From positions 107,252-171,251 of the forward strand of contig CANLWV010000003.1 of the NCBI GenBank assembly GCA_947494965.1: 64,000 nucleotides of DNA, in the 5' to 3' direction. Of the stretch, positions 1-7,653 are shown piece after piece (the first letter of the stretch is position 1; each line of letters starts with the position of its first letter). The position numbers and the translations under genes were made by a program. The stretch comes from an uncultured Salinicoccus sp. (GTDB taxonomy: Bacteria > Bacillota > Bacilli > Staphylococcales > Salinicoccaceae). The notes beneath the pieces are model-generated. The model was not told where the DNA came from. It ran no database searches and was given only the letters and a program-made list of their open reading frames with translations.

Positions 1-1204
1 TTAACCCTGCGGTCGGACCAAGTGTCGAATCGGAAGCAGGTGAGCCTGCATCTCCGAGAGCACCAGCAGTGCCAATGATTGCAATAATGGCAGTGATCGA
101 TAGTCCAAGTTCCAACCCCATCGGAATAAAAATGCTTGAGATGATCGGTATTGTAGCAAATGACGATCCTATCCCCATAGTGACGACCAGTCCAACGAGA
201 AGCATTGAAATGACTATCAGAACCTTTTGGTCTTCCAGTGCACCTGCGATGCCATCAACCAACGAATTGACATGTCCGGTTTCTGATATGACAGACGCAA
301 ATCCGTTTGCTGCAAGCATTACAATGCCGATATACGCCATCATTTTAATGCCGGCTACCAATTCATCATCAAGCTGTTGCCATTTGAACTGGAAAGATAA
401 GAAGAAGACCATTATTCCAGCCAAAGCCCCAAATATCATGGAATCGGTCATTATTTGAACGCTGAACGTTATAATGATTGCGATTATCGCAATGGTTATG
501 GTCTTGCCGTTGATTTGTTTAGGCGTGTCGTCACCAATTTCAATCGTTTTATAATAACGGCGTTTCCTATAGAAGAACAGTGCAACAGCCAGTCCTGCTA
601 CGAAGCCAGCCGCGGGTATGATAAGCGCAGGAGCGACTTCGCTAAAAGCAATTTCCACCCCTGCTGATTGGAACCCGGTCACGATGGTATTTTGGAATAT
701 CTGTCCAAATCCGATAGGCAGCACAACATAGGGGAAGGTCAATCCGAAAGTCAAAACGACTGCGATGAGACGACGGTCAAATCCAAGTTCATTCATCAGA
801 CTCAGCAAAGGCGGGATTAATATGGGGATAAAGGCAATATGTACCGGAATCAAGTTCTGGCTCATTATGGAGATTGCCAATAAGGCAAAAACAATCGACA
901 CTTTGGCGACAATCCGTGCTTTTTTGGATTGTTCTTTTTTCAGGGTTCTGATGATGAAACCCACCAGCACTTCCGTGATGCCGCTATAGGCGATTAAAGC
1001 TGCAAATCCGCCAAGCAATGCATAGCTCAACGCTATCTCTGCACCACCAACGATTCCTTCCGTAAAGATGCTGATAACCTCTCCATACCCCATGCCGGCC
1101 ACAAGACCACCAGCAAGTGCGCCTATGAAAAGGGCCAATACCACATTCAATCTAAATAGGCTCAATAATATCATTACCAGTACTGCAATCAGAACTGCGT
1201 TCAC
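1..1204 (-). CDS. Na+/H+ antiporter family protein, 3' end outside window
   Basis: Only the first ~401 residues are in the window; the reading frame is open through base 2, so the C-terminus lies beyond the left edge. Start chosen as GTG at 1204-1202, preceded by GGAAGG at a normal distance. The protein is a multi-pass membrane protein of long hydrophobic segments, with a conserved LGDAGSPASDSTLGPTAG stretch near the edge that I associate with the Na_H_antiporter (NhaC-like/YuiF) family. Role by family: secondary transport of Na+/H+ or an organic solute across the cytoplasmic membrane; the true substrate of YuiF-type members is not settled. Divergent from the YflT-like gene. All plus-strand open frames in this stretch are shadows of this gene. 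Confidence 0.8.
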   Translation of the reverse strand, partial: MNAVLIAVLVMILLSLFRLNVVLALFIGALAGGLVAGMGYGEVISIFTEGIVGGAEIALSYALLGGFAALIAYSGITEVLVGFIIRTLKKEQSKKARIVAKVSIVFALLAISIMSQNLIPVHIAFIPILIPPLLSLMNELGFDRRLIAVVLTFGLTFPYVVLPIGFGQIFQNTIVTGFQSAGVEIAFSEVAPALIIPAAGFVAGLAVALFFYRKRRYYKTIEIGDDTPKQINGKTITIAIIAIIITFSVQIMTDSMIFGALAGIMVFFLSFQFKWQQLDDELVAGIKMMAYIGIVMLAANGFASVISETGHVNSLVDGIAGALEDQKVLIVISMLLVGLVVTMGIGSSFATIPIISSIFIPMGLELGLSITAIIAIIGTAGALGDAGSPASDSTLGPTAGL

Positions 1205-1332
1205 AATCAGACACCTTCCGTTCTTTGGGAATTATAATATTGTAATACTAAAGAGTGAGCAAAGTTTTGTCAATGCTTGTATATAGCCACACTTTTGCAA
1301 ATGTAGCTTAAAATTATGGTAGGAGTCCTTAT

Positions 1333-1358
1333 GTTTAGTTGAATTATCTACCGGGAAT
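1333..1358 (+). promoter_or_regulatory. SigB-type promoter for the YflT-like stress gene
   Basis: GTTTAG at 1333-1338 and GGGAAT at 1353-1358 are separated by 14 bases, close to the general-stress sigma-B consensus GTTTAA-N12-15-GGGTAT known from Bacillus and Staphylococcus. It lies 38 bases before the start of a YflT-domain gene, a family commonly in the SigB regulon. The match is sequence-based; no transcript evidence. Confidence 0.55.
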
Positions 1359-1395
1359 TCAATAGGGATTATGTAGATGGATTGGGGGAAATTTC

Positions 1396-1746
1396 ATGAA
1401 ACCATTCATTAGACTCTATAAAGATCAGGATGTCTTCCAAAAAGCCGTAGACACGCTTATCACTAACAATGTAAATCGCAGTGATATCTATATCCTTTCA
1501 TATGATTATGATTACACCAAGGAAATTGTCAGCAAAATGGGTATCAACACAGCCGGGGTCATTGAAATGGGAGTCAAAGAAAGTATAAAAGCTGCTTTAG
1601 AAGAAAGGGATACAACCATGAGAAAACAATTCCAGGATTTCGGTTTCAGCGAAGATGAGGCCGAGCGTTATGCAACTAGTTCCAATGAAGGAGAGACAGT
1701 TTTAATCGTGACAAATAACACCAATCTGGAAAAATACCTGGACTGA
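1396..1746 (+). CDS. YflT-domain general stress protein
   Basis: 116-residue soluble protein opening MKPFIRLYKDQDVF, with the pattern of the YflT (general stress protein 17M-like) domain: alternating strands and helices, then an acidic C-terminal half with FSEDEAERYA and ETVLIVTNN. Function of the family is unknown beyond induction by heat/general stress. Start is the ATG at 1396 behind GGGGGAA. The upstream SigB-like promoter (1333-1358) supports membership in a stress regulon. Monocistronic: a hairpin at 1752-1784 follows directly and is shared with the convergent ykkD. Confidence 0.8.
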   Translation: MKPFIRLYKDQDVFQKAVDTLITNNVNRSDIYILSYDYDYTKEIVSKMGINTAGVIEMGVKESIKAALEERDTTMRKQFQDFGFSEDEAERYATSSNEGETVLIVTNNTNLEKYLD

Positions 1747-1751
1747 TGTGT

Positions 1752-1784
1752 AGAAGCCGCTTCTATTGAAAGCGGCCTCTTTCT
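1752..1784 (+). terminator. Bidirectional terminator between YflT gene and ykkD
   Basis: GCCGCTT (1756-1762) pairs with AAGCGGC (1770-1776), with A-rich flank on the left and CTCTTTCTC on the right, between convergent genes. Confidence 0.6.
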
Positions 1785-1827
1785 CTAACAATCTGCCACA
1801 ATAGTTCCCTTTAATCTTAGATTGCTC

Positions 1828-2142
1828 CTAGGAAATGAGTTTCAATCCTACAACAGCAGAAATAATCAATAGTATGAAAAAGATGCGTCGCCAATCTCTG
1901 GACTCCCCGAAGAAGAACATCCCAAGAAGTGCGCCTCCGGAGGCCCCTATTCCCGTCCACACAGCATACGTCACACCCATCGGCAATGTTTCCAATGCGA
2001 CTGCCAGGAAGAAGAAGGATAAGCCAAAGCATAGGAGTAGGAGGAATAGGGCAGGGAGCGATTTGTCGTTATGCAATTTATTGATGGAAAGCACACCGCA
2101 TACTTCAAACATTCCAGCTACTATAAGTGATATCCACGCCAT
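1828..2142 (-). CDS. ykkD: SMR-family guanidinium exporter subunit YkkD
   Basis: 104-residue small multidrug resistance protein with four hydrophobic helices. It has the TPMG/LPMGVTYAVWTGIGASGGALLG block of the SugE/Gdx-YkkD branch and ends VGLKLIS, like Bacillus YkkD. Together with YkkC it forms a heterodimeric exporter in the cytoplasmic membrane that expels guanidinium. A start at 2142 (MAWISLIVAG) is preferred to the longer frame because the GGGGGG ribosome site sits just before it and homologues begin there. The gene starts one base after the ykkC stop, so translation is probably coupled. The pair is controlled by the guanidine riboswitch upstream of ykkC. Confidence 0.9.
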   Translation of the reverse strand: MAWISLIVAGMFEVCGVLSINKLHNDKSLPALFLLLLCFGLSFFFLAVALETLPMGVTYAVWTGIGASGGALLGMFFFGESRDWRRIFFILLIISAVVGLKLIS

Positions 2143-2143
2143 A

Positions 2144-2479
2144 CTAACCCCCCTGCCTTTCCTTGCCATCTGTAACTATCTTCAACCCTATTACCCCAAT
2201 CAATATCAATGAAATCAAAGTGATCTTCAATGGTAGAAAGGGTGCCCCGAACAAGATGATTTCAGAGAGCACAGTCCCGAATGCACCCAGTCCTACAAAA
2301 ACTGCATAGACTGTACCTACTGGAAGATATTCTCCTGCATTAATCATCAAGTAGAAGCTGACAAAAATCGCAATGCCTGTAAACAGCCAATGATACCATG
2401 AAGTTGAGTGGGTCAAACCAATCACCCACCCTACTTCAAAAACACTTGCAATAAATACTTTTATCCATTGTATATTCAT
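2144..2479 (-). CDS. ykkC: SMR-family guanidinium exporter subunit YkkC
   Basis: 111-residue four-helix SMR protein with VFEVGWVIGL in helix 1 (the conserved membrane Glu that carries the proton/substrate exchange in this family), LPVGTVYAVFVGLGAFGTVLSE and IGVIGLKIVTD, matching Bacillus YkkC. Two ATG codons are adjacent at 2482 and 2479; AGGAGG at 2491-2486 leaves 3 and 6 bases respectively, so 2479 is preferred. First gene of the ykkC-ykkD operon, directly downstream of a guanidine-I riboswitch, which defines the substrate as guanidinium by context. Confidence 0.9.
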   Translation of the reverse strand: MNIQWIKVFIASVFEVGWVIGLTHSTSWYHWLFTGIAIFVSFYLMINAGEYLPVGTVYAVFVGLGAFGTVLSEIILFGAPFLPLKITLISLILIGVIGLKIVTDGKERQGG

Positions 2480-2497
2480 CATTTTCCTCCTAATCCG

Positions 2498-2622
2498 TAA
2501 AAAAAGCCCGGGAGAAAATAGATTTCTCTCCCAGGCTTTTATCCCTCCGTGTCATGATCCGCTCATGCGCCATCTCTCGGACCAGTCCCATTAGATGGCG
2601 GAACCCTAGACGGCTTCATATG
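2498..2622 (-). ncRNA. Guanidine-I (ykkC-yxkD) riboswitch with terminator
   Basis: On the minus strand the leader contains, in order, CTAGGGTTCCG, ACTGGTCCGAGAG and ACGGAGGGATAAAAGCC, the hallmark conserved blocks of the ykkC class that senses free guanidinium. The last block merges into a terminator hairpin AGCCTGGGAGAG/CTCCCGGGCTTTTTTT (about 2541-2498), so binding is expected to prevent termination and switch on export. It directly precedes ykkC-ykkD, the classic target. Confidence 0.95.
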
Positions 2623-2634
2623 AATTTATTGTAA

Positions 2635-2663
2635 AGTTTAACTGTTTTCCTAGGGAATTTCAA
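2635..2663 (-). promoter_or_regulatory. Sigma-A promoter of the ykkCD riboswitch transcript
   Basis: TTGAAA (2663-2658) and TAAACT (2640-2635) on the minus strand with a 17-base spacer, placed a few bases upstream of the riboswitch P1 region. Confidence 0.55.
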
Positions 2664-2712
2664 GCGCACGAGCTTTGGAGTCATTCACTCTGTAGCTACA
2701 TCCTATATATCT

Positions 2713-3459
2713 TTAGCGCTTCCACGATAGGCCGTCCATAAATCTGATAATGTCTTCAAAAAGTATTTCCTGTTCCCGGCTACGAGTCATGAGATGGCTT
2801 GTATCTGAATATCCTTTGACATGTTTTTCTTCGATCTGCAATTCATCATAAATCTGCAGCGCACTATCCCTATACGACTCAGCATCTCTCTCACCGTATT
2901 TTACCGCTACAGGCACATCGATTGCCGATAAACGCCCATGTACTTCATCAATCATTGTTTTGAAATCTTTTAGGCCCTCCATAGGCGCTTCTTCGATTTC
3001 CTTAACCTTTTCTTCTATCTCTTCATTCGAATGCCCAACGAACTTCATGAAATTGCGTGTGTAATCTATCATTCTTCTGTTGATGCCATCACTATCCTTA
3101 TCCATAGGTACCGACATCGCCACTATTCCTTTTATACCTTCAAGCTCTTCGCCCGCTTTCAAGGAAAGGAGCCCTCCAAGAGAGACTCCAGCAACCGCAA
3201 TTTCATCGTGTCCATCTTTCTTGAGGCTTTCGTAAGCTTCTTCTACATCTTGCCACCAATCTTGAGGGCCCACCCTTGCCATTGCATCAGGCCCCGTACC
3301 ATGTCCTGCCAGGCTGGGTGCCGATACCGTGTAGCCTTCATCCTTCAAATGTTCTGCCAAGTTCTTCACATCCCTTACTGTACCCGTAAAAGAATGCAAT
3401 AGGATGATCGCCCTATAACCACCTTCATGATATATAGGAGCAGGTTTGACAATCTTCAT
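2713..3459 (-). CDS. Carboxylesterase, Est30-type alpha/beta hydrolase
   Basis: 248-residue soluble alpha/beta-hydrolase. Start set at 3459 (MKIVKPAPIYHEGG), because AAGGGG lies seven bases before it and Geobacillus Est30 begins the same way; a frame extension to 3477 is unlikely. Visible elements: HSFTG at about 22-26 (oxyanion-hole loop; the family usually has HGFTG), nucleophile in GVSLGG (Ser93), GERDAES (acid Asp) and TSHLMT (base His) near the C-terminus. Expected to hydrolyse short- to medium-chain esters in the cytosol; the physiological substrate is unknown. Monocistronic, convergent with nothing and divergent from the met operon. Confidence 0.88.
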   Translation of the reverse strand: MKIVKPAPIYHEGGYRAIILLHSFTGTVRDVKNLAEHLKDEGYTVSAPSLAGHGTGPDAMARVGPQDWWQDVEEAYESLKKDGHDEIAVAGVSLGGLLSLKAGEELEGIKGIVAMSVPMDKDSDGINRRMIDYTRNFMKFVGHSNEEIEEKVKEIEEAPMEGLKDFKTMIDEVHGRLSAIDVPVAVKYGERDAESYRDSALQIYDELQIEEKHVKGYSDTSHLMTRSREQEILFEDIIRFMDGLSWKR

Positions 3460-3539
3460 GCTCATTCCCCTTTTCATTGTTTCATTTCATTTTCCTTATT
3501 AGATACTTTACCAAACATCCTTAAAGTTTTTTAAAATGT

Positions 3540-3569
3540 TTGACAATTAAACATTCCCTATAGTATTAT
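3540..3569 (+). promoter_or_regulatory. Sigma-A promoter of the SAM-riboswitch met operon
   Basis: TTGACA at 3540-3545 and TATTAT at 3564-3569 with an 18-base spacer; the riboswitch starts about 20 bases downstream. Confidence 0.7.
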
Positions 3570-3588
3570 AGCTCTTAATTCAATATTC

Positions 3589-3724
3589 ACTTATCAAGAG
3601 CGGTGGAGGGATTGGCCCTATGAAGCCCGGCAACCTTTTAGGTAAGGTGCTAAATCCAACAGGCATGTCCTGAAAGATGAGCGACTCAAGAGTCTCCCTT
3701 TATCTTTGGGCAGACTCTTTTTTA
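3589..3724 (+). ncRNA. SAM-I (S-box) riboswitch with terminator
   Basis: The leader carries the S-box landmarks in order: CTTATCAAGAGCGGTGGAGG, GGCCCTATGAAGCCCGGCAA, AAGGTGCTAAATCC and GAAAGATGAG. These are followed by a terminator stem AAGAGTCT (3688-3695)/AGACTCTT (3712-3719) and a T run. Known mechanism: S-adenosylmethionine binding favours the terminator and shuts off downstream methionine genes. It directly precedes metY-metA. Confidence 0.95.
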
Positions 3725-3753
3725 ATTTTAATATATTATCTGGAGGTATGGAA

Positions 3754-5031
3754 ATGTCGAAACACTATCGATTTGAAACAAAACAGTTGCATGCAGGCCA
3801 GGAAGTAGATACAGACACCAAATCACGCGCGCTCCCAATCTATCAGACCACTTCTTATGTATTCGATGATACTAAGCACGCGGCTGAACTATTCGGTCTG
3901 CAGGATGCCGGCAACATATATACGCGCATCATGAACCCTACGACTGCAGCACTTGAAACACGGGTCTCCGATCTTGAAGGCGGGGTTGCAGGCCTGGCTG
4001 TCGCGTCAGGCATGGCTGCCATCACCTATGCCATCCAAGGTGTTGCAGGTAACGGTGATCATATCATCTCAACGACCAGCCTATATGGAGGCACATACAC
4101 TCTATTCAGCCATACCTTCAAGAAGTTCGGCATCGAGACAAGTTTTGTTGACACAAAGGATCTTGATAACGTTTCACGTGAAATTAAACATAATACAAAA
4201 GCGATATTCATTGAAACAATCGGCAATCCTGAAGGCAATATAGAGGATATTGAAGCATTGGCTGAGATTGCTTCAACTCATGGCATCCCTCTCATTGTCG
4301 ATAACACATTTGCCACACCTTACCTTTGCCGTCCACTTGAGTACGGAGCTAATGTTGTTGTCCATTCTGCAACTAAGTTCCTTGGTGGACACGGTACTTC
4401 TATAGGTGGTGTGATTGTGGACGGTGGGAATTTCAATTGGAACAACGGCAAGTTCCCAGGTCTTACTGAACCCGACGACTCATACCACGGGCTTGTTTTT
4501 ACCGAGGCATTCGGCCCGGCCGCTTACGTCTTCAAACTTCGAACTACATTATTACGTGATACAGGCGCTGCGATATCCCCCTTCAATGCATTCCTACTGG
4601 TACAGGGCATCGAAACATTATCTTTAAGGATGGAAAGACATGTTGAAAATGCAAAAGCCGTAGCAGAATATCTCGAAGATCACGAAAAAGTACAATGGGT
4701 GGATTATGCGGGCCTTAAGTCCAGTAAATATAATGCTCTTCAGAAAAAATATCTTCCGAAAGGCGCCTCCGCCATATTTACTTTCGGGGTGGTAGGCGGA
4801 TATGAAGCCGGAAAACGTTTCATTGAATCTTTGGAGCTCTTTTCCTTGCTCGCTAATGTCGGTGATGCAAAGTCCCTGGTGATCCATCCCGCCTCTACGA
4901 CACACTCACAGCTCGACGAATCTGAACAGTTGAAAGGCGGAGTGAGACCTGAAGCCATCCGCGTATCTATAGGCTTGGAACACATCGATGATATCATTGG
5001 TGACCTTGAAAAAGCTTTGGGTGCGATTTAA
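3754..5031 (+). CDS. metY: O-acetylhomoserine sulfhydrylase (aminocarboxypropyltransferase)
   Basis: 425-residue PLP enzyme of the Cys/Met metabolism family. It converts O-acetylhomoserine plus sulfide to homocysteine in the cytosol. The PLP lysine is in [29 protein letters not shown] and the C-terminal [18 protein letters not shown] are typical of MetY. The length near 425 fits MetY rather than the ~380-residue CGS/CBL branch. Start at 3754 ([15 protein letters not shown]) because TGGAGG lies seven bases upstream; the longer frame begins inside the riboswitch terminator. Controlled by the SAM riboswitch; its stop is immediately followed by the metA start, which supplies its substrate. Confidence 0.92.
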   Translation: MSKHYRFETKQLHAGQEVDTDTKSRALPIYQTTSYVFDDTKHAAELFGLQDAGNIYTRIMNPTTAALETRVSDLEGGVAGLAVASGMAAITYAIQGVAGNGDHIISTTSLYGGTYTLFSHTFKKFGIETSFVDTKDLDNVSREIKHNTKAIFIETIGNPEGNIEDIEALAEIASTHGIPLIVDNTFATPYLCRPLEYGANVVVHSATKFLGGHGTSIGGVIVDGGNFNWNNGKFPGLTEPDDSYHGLVFTEAFGPAAYVFKLRTTLLRDTGAAISPFNAFLLVQGIETLSLRMERHVENAKAVAEYLEDHEKVQWVDYAGLKSSKYNALQKKYLPKGASAIFTFGVVGGYEAGKRFIESLELFSLLANVGDAKSLVIHPASTTHSQLDESEQLKGGVRPEAIRVSIGLEHIDDIIGDLEKALGAI

Positions 5032-5949
5032 ATGCCGATAAAAATAATTGAAGGTCTGCCTGTCAAGGAACACCTGCACAATGAAAATGTCTATACGATA
5101 GAAGAGCATCGTGCATATACTCAAGATATTCGTCCGCTACGCATTCTTATTCTGAATCTGATGCCTAAAAAAGAAGAGACGGAGTTACAGCTTCTCCGTC
5201 TCCTGGGTAATACACCGCTGCAGGTCGATGTGGATTTCATGCATATGAACAGCCATATTAGCAAGAACACACCCACCAGCCACCTTCAGAAGTATTACCA
5301 CACGTTCAGGGAAATAACTGACAGACGGTATGACGGCATGATTGTAACCGGTGCGCCAGTCGAAAAACTGGATTTTCACGAAGTGGATTATATAGACGAA
5401 TTGCGCAATATAATGAAGTGGTCCGAAACTCATGTATTCTCAAGATTCTTCATCTGTTGGGGAGCCCAATTCGCATTGAACCATTATTTTGGCATCCGTA
5501 AGTTTTTGCTTTCAGACAAACTATTCGGCGTATTCGACTATGATAACATCAAACCGTATCACCCCTTATTGAGAGGGTTCGATGATGTCTACCGGGTCCC
5601 CCAATCCAGGCATGCCCAAATAGATTGTAGGGCGGTCCAGCATACAGAGGGACTTGAGGTATTGACTAGGCATGATCGCTTCGGTCCGGACATAATGTGT
5701 ACTGATGATCAGCGTGATCTCTTCGTCCTCGGTCATCTGGAATATGGCCGCACCACTTTAGAAAAGGAATATGAAAGAGATTTGCGCACGGGCGGAAAAA
5801 TTCTGCCACCCTCCAATTATTTCATCGAGGACGACTCTGATTCCAGACCTGTGTTCTCCTGGAAGAGCCACGCCCATCTCCTTTTCAATAATTGGATCAA
5901 TGAAACATACCAAAATACCTATTACGACCTCACACAACTTGAGGAATAA
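5032..5949 (+). CDS. metA: Homoserine O-acetyltransferase, MetA family
   Basis: 305-residue enzyme that activates homoserine for direct sulfhydrylation. Catalytic Cys142 sits in ICWGAQ and the His/Glu pair in LGHLEYG. Residue 111 is Glu (TGAPVEKL): in the MetA family Glu111 marks acetyl-CoA use, whereas Gly marks succinyl-CoA use, so despite the old name homoserine O-succinyltransferase the product should be O-acetylhomoserine. This agrees with the MetY partner. The ATG abuts the metY TAA with no gap, implying translational coupling under the same SAM riboswitch. Confidence 0.93.
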   Translation: MPIKIIEGLPVKEHLHNENVYTIEEHRAYTQDIRPLRILILNLMPKKEETELQLLRLLGNTPLQVDVDFMHMNSHISKNTPTSHLQKYYHTFREITDRRYDGMIVTGAPVEKLDFHEVDYIDELRNIMKWSETHVFSRFFICWGAQFALNHYFGIRKFLLSDKLFGVFDYDNIKPYHPLLRGFDDVYRVPQSRHAQIDCRAVQHTEGLEVLTRHDRFGPDIMCTDDQRDLFVLGHLEYGRTTLEKEYERDLRTGGKILPPSNYFIEDDSDSRPVFSWKSHAHLLFNNWINETYQNTYYDLTQLEE

Positions 5950-5956
5950 TAACGGA

Positions 5957-5993
5957 AAAGCCTCTGAAACTAGATCCAATTTCAGAGGCTTTC
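5957..5993. terminator. Bidirectional terminator, metA / chorismate mutase
   Basis: AAAGCCTCTGAAA (5957-5969) pairs perfectly with TTTCAGAGGCTTT (5980-5992) between convergent transcription units. Confidence 0.75.
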
Positions 5994-6006
5994 TACGTAA
6001 TGTGTT

Positions 6007-6300
6007 TTATATTTCATGGGAGATTTTACTTGTTTCAAAATTTTCCTGTTGTTTTTTTCTGGAGAGCGCCATGAGATGTTTGAAAAATGAGTCGGCGTAT
6101 TCTTTCAAGGCATCATTCTGAAGTTTATTTACATTCCTGCATATCACTTCTTCTTCACGTGTGCCATCAAACACTGGTATGCCTTGTGCGATTTTATATT
6201 CTGCTATTTCCTCTGCAACTTCCATACGTGCTTCAAACAGAGCGATCATCTCTGTATCTATCTCATCAATTTTCCCTCTCAACTTTCCATGAGTGTTCAT
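6007..6300 (-). CDS. Chorismate mutase, AroQ class
   Basis: 97-residue all-helical protein with the AroQ pattern: RGKIDEIDTEMIALFEARMEVAEEIAEYK, then DGTREEEVI, then FFKHLMALSRKKQ. It rearranges chorismate to prephenate, the committed step to Phe and Tyr. Start ATG at 6300 behind AAAGGAGGGG. It lies 19 bases downstream of aroF on the same strand, so it is the second gene of the aromatic operon and comes under the same attenuator. In Staphylococcus aureus the equivalent domain is fused to the N-terminus of the DAHP synthase; here it is free-standing and placed after it. Confidence 0.88.
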   Translation of the reverse strand: MNTHGKLRGKIDEIDTEMIALFEARMEVAEEIAEYKIAQGIPVFDGTREEEVICRNVNKLQNDALKEYADSFFKHLMALSRKKQQENFETSKISHEI

Positions 6301-6319
6301 GGCGTTCCCCTCCTTTATC

Positions 6320-7357
6320 CTATTGTTGGATAACTTGCTGATTATTGGCTGTTTTCTTTTCGATGTCGAGCAGCATATTTATCGATTGCATCAAGTCACC
6401 GAATTCATCAGGCGTCAAACACTGCTGGCCATCACTCCATGCATTCTCAGGTTCTTCATGGACTTCTATCTGCAGCCCATTGGCACCTGCCATGACAGCT
6501 GCTTTTGCCATCGAAGGGATGACATGTCTGACGCCTGCTGCGTGGCTAGGGTCAACAATGATTGGTAGATGGGATTCTTTCTGCATGACAGGTACTGCCT
6601 GAATATCTAAAGTGTTGCGCGTGGCCGTTTCAAAAGTCCGGATCCCCCGCTCGCAGAAAATGACATTGTCATTACCACCGGCCATGACATATTCTGCAGA
6701 CATCAACCACTCCTTCATCGTTGCCGACATTCCTCTCTTCAACAATATAGGTTTATCCGTTTCACCTACTGCTTTGAGAAGATCAAAATTCTGCATATTC
6801 CGCGCCCCTATCTGGATGACGTCCACCGTATCTACGAATTCATCGATGTATTCTGTAGACATGAGTTCAGATACGATCGGCAATCCGGTCTCTTTCTTTA
6901 CAACGTCGAGGATCCTCAATCCTTCGAGACCAAGCCCTTGGAATGCATAAGGGGAGGTTCTTGGCTTGAACGCTCCGCCTCGGAATGTGTTTGCACCCGC
7001 TGCTTTAAGCTTTTGGGCGAGTGCCACCATATCATCTTCATGTTCAACGGAGCATGGGCCGGCACAGACCATGAAATTCTCTGCACCTACCTTCACACCA
7101 TCTATATCAATGACACTGTCATCTTCGTGAAACAATCTATTGGCTTTTTTGTATGGAGCTTGTATACGATGGACACCATCCACAATCCTATATTTCGCGA
7201 AATCATTTTCTGTAACATTAGATGTATCTCCTATCAGTCCGATAACAGTCCGGTTTCTCCCGTCAGAGCGATTCACACCGAACCCTGCACCTTCTACATT
7301 ACGTATAAGCTCCTGTATCTCACTTTCTTCTGCACCTTGTCCAACATGAATGATCAT
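6320..7357 (-). CDS. aroF: 3-deoxy-7-phosphoheptulonate synthase (type I-beta, with ferredoxin-like N-terminal domain)
   Basis: 345-residue DAHP synthase, first step of the shikimate pathway (PEP + erythrose-4-phosphate). Residues 1 to ~70 (MIIHVGQGAEESEIQELI...) form the small regulatory ferredoxin-like domain of the Thermotoga TM0343 type, known there to mediate Tyr/Phe inhibition. The barrel follows with AGPCSVE, FRGGAFKPRTSPY, IGARNMQNF, LLKRGMSAT, CERGIRT and DPSHAAG, all catalytic/metal-site blocks. Start ATG at 7357 with GGGAGG eight bases before it. It is preceded by a ~290-nt leader with a Phe/Tyr-rich peptide and attenuator, so it is predicted to be regulated both allosterically and by attenuation. 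Confidence 0.94.
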   Translation of the reverse strand: MIIHVGQGAEESEIQELIRNVEGAGFGVNRSDGRNRTVIGLIGDTSNVTENDFAKYRIVDGVHRIQAPYKKANRLFHEDDSVIDIDGVKVGAENFMVCAGPCSVEHEDDMVALAQKLKAAGANTFRGGAFKPRTSPYAFQGLGLEGLRILDVVKKETGLPIVSELMSTEYIDEFVDTVDVIQIGARNMQNFDLLKAVGETDKPILLKRGMSATMKEWLMSAEYVMAGGNDNVIFCERGIRTFETATRNTLDIQAVPVMQKESHLPIIVDPSHAAGVRHVIPSMAKAAVMAGANGLQIEVHEEPENAWSDGQQCLTPDEFGDLMQSINMLLDIEKKTANNQQVIQQ

Positions 7358-7390
7358 ATTGACAACCTCCCATTAGATAAAATTTTGATA

Positions 7391-7429
7391 AAAAAACCGC
7401 CACCTATTTATATAAATAAGTGGCGGTTC
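7391..7429 (-). terminator. Attenuator terminator of the aroF leader (segments F:G)
   Basis: On the minus strand AACCGCCAC (7429-7421) pairs with GTGGCGGTT (7404-7396), extended by an AT-rich inner stem, and is followed by seven T (7397-7391). It sits 34 bases upstream of the aroF start, after a promoter and leader peptide, so it must be read through for aroF expression. Confidence 0.85.
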
Positions 7430-7457
7430 AGGTTGAATGAAATGATATTGCCGAATT

Positions 7458-7563
7458 CTAGCCACTTATTTTATATAAATGGCTAGACATCACAAAATGC
7501 TTTAGCCATCATTGATACAAACAGAATATGTTTTACGTTTGTACGCAATGATGAGTACAAACG
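7458..7563 (-). promoter_or_regulatory. Chain of mutually exclusive hairpin segments in the aroF leader
   Basis: Minus-strand segments A 7563-7555, B 7553-7536, C 7522-7503, D 7486-7474 and E 7471-7458 can pair only with neighbours. A:B is 9 bp (CGTTTGTAC/GTACAAACG). B:C is 16 bp with one bulge. C:D is 7 bp plus a G-U (ATGGCTA/TAGCCAT). D:E is 12 bp (CTAGCCA/TGGCTAG core). E also pairs over 11 bp with the 5' arm F of the terminator (AAATAAGTGGC/GCCACTTATTT, 7471-7461 with 7425-7415), giving an antiterminator. Segment A begins four bases after the leader-peptide stop codon. Confidence 0.75.
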
Positions 7564-7566
7564 GCA

Positions 7567-7620
7567 TCAAAAATAGCTAAAATAAAATCGATTATGTTGT
7601 TGGTGTTTTATGTGTCCCAT
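7567..7620 (-). CDS. Phe/Tyr-rich leader peptide of the aroF attenuator
   Basis: A 17-codon open frame starts ATG at 7620 and stops TGA at 7569-7567. It encodes MGHIKHQQHNRFYFSYF, so five of the last six codons are Phe or Tyr, the end products of the pathway controlled. AAAGAGG lies eight bases before the ATG, and the start is about 35 bases downstream of a perfect sigma-A -10 box. Its role would be to report charged tRNA-Phe/Tyr by ribosome position, not to make a functional peptide. Too short for ordinary gene callers. It resembles enterobacterial PheL/PheM leaders in logic but not in sequence. Confidence 0.8.
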   Translation of the reverse strand: MGHIKHQQHNRFYFSYF

Positions 7621-7653
7621 TATAATCGCCTCTTTTGAGATGTGTTGAGAGCA

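Noticed and set aside
69..1286. Several plus-strand open frames
   Set aside because: They lie antisense to the antiporter gene, are fragmentary, lack ribosome sites and have no protein-family features.
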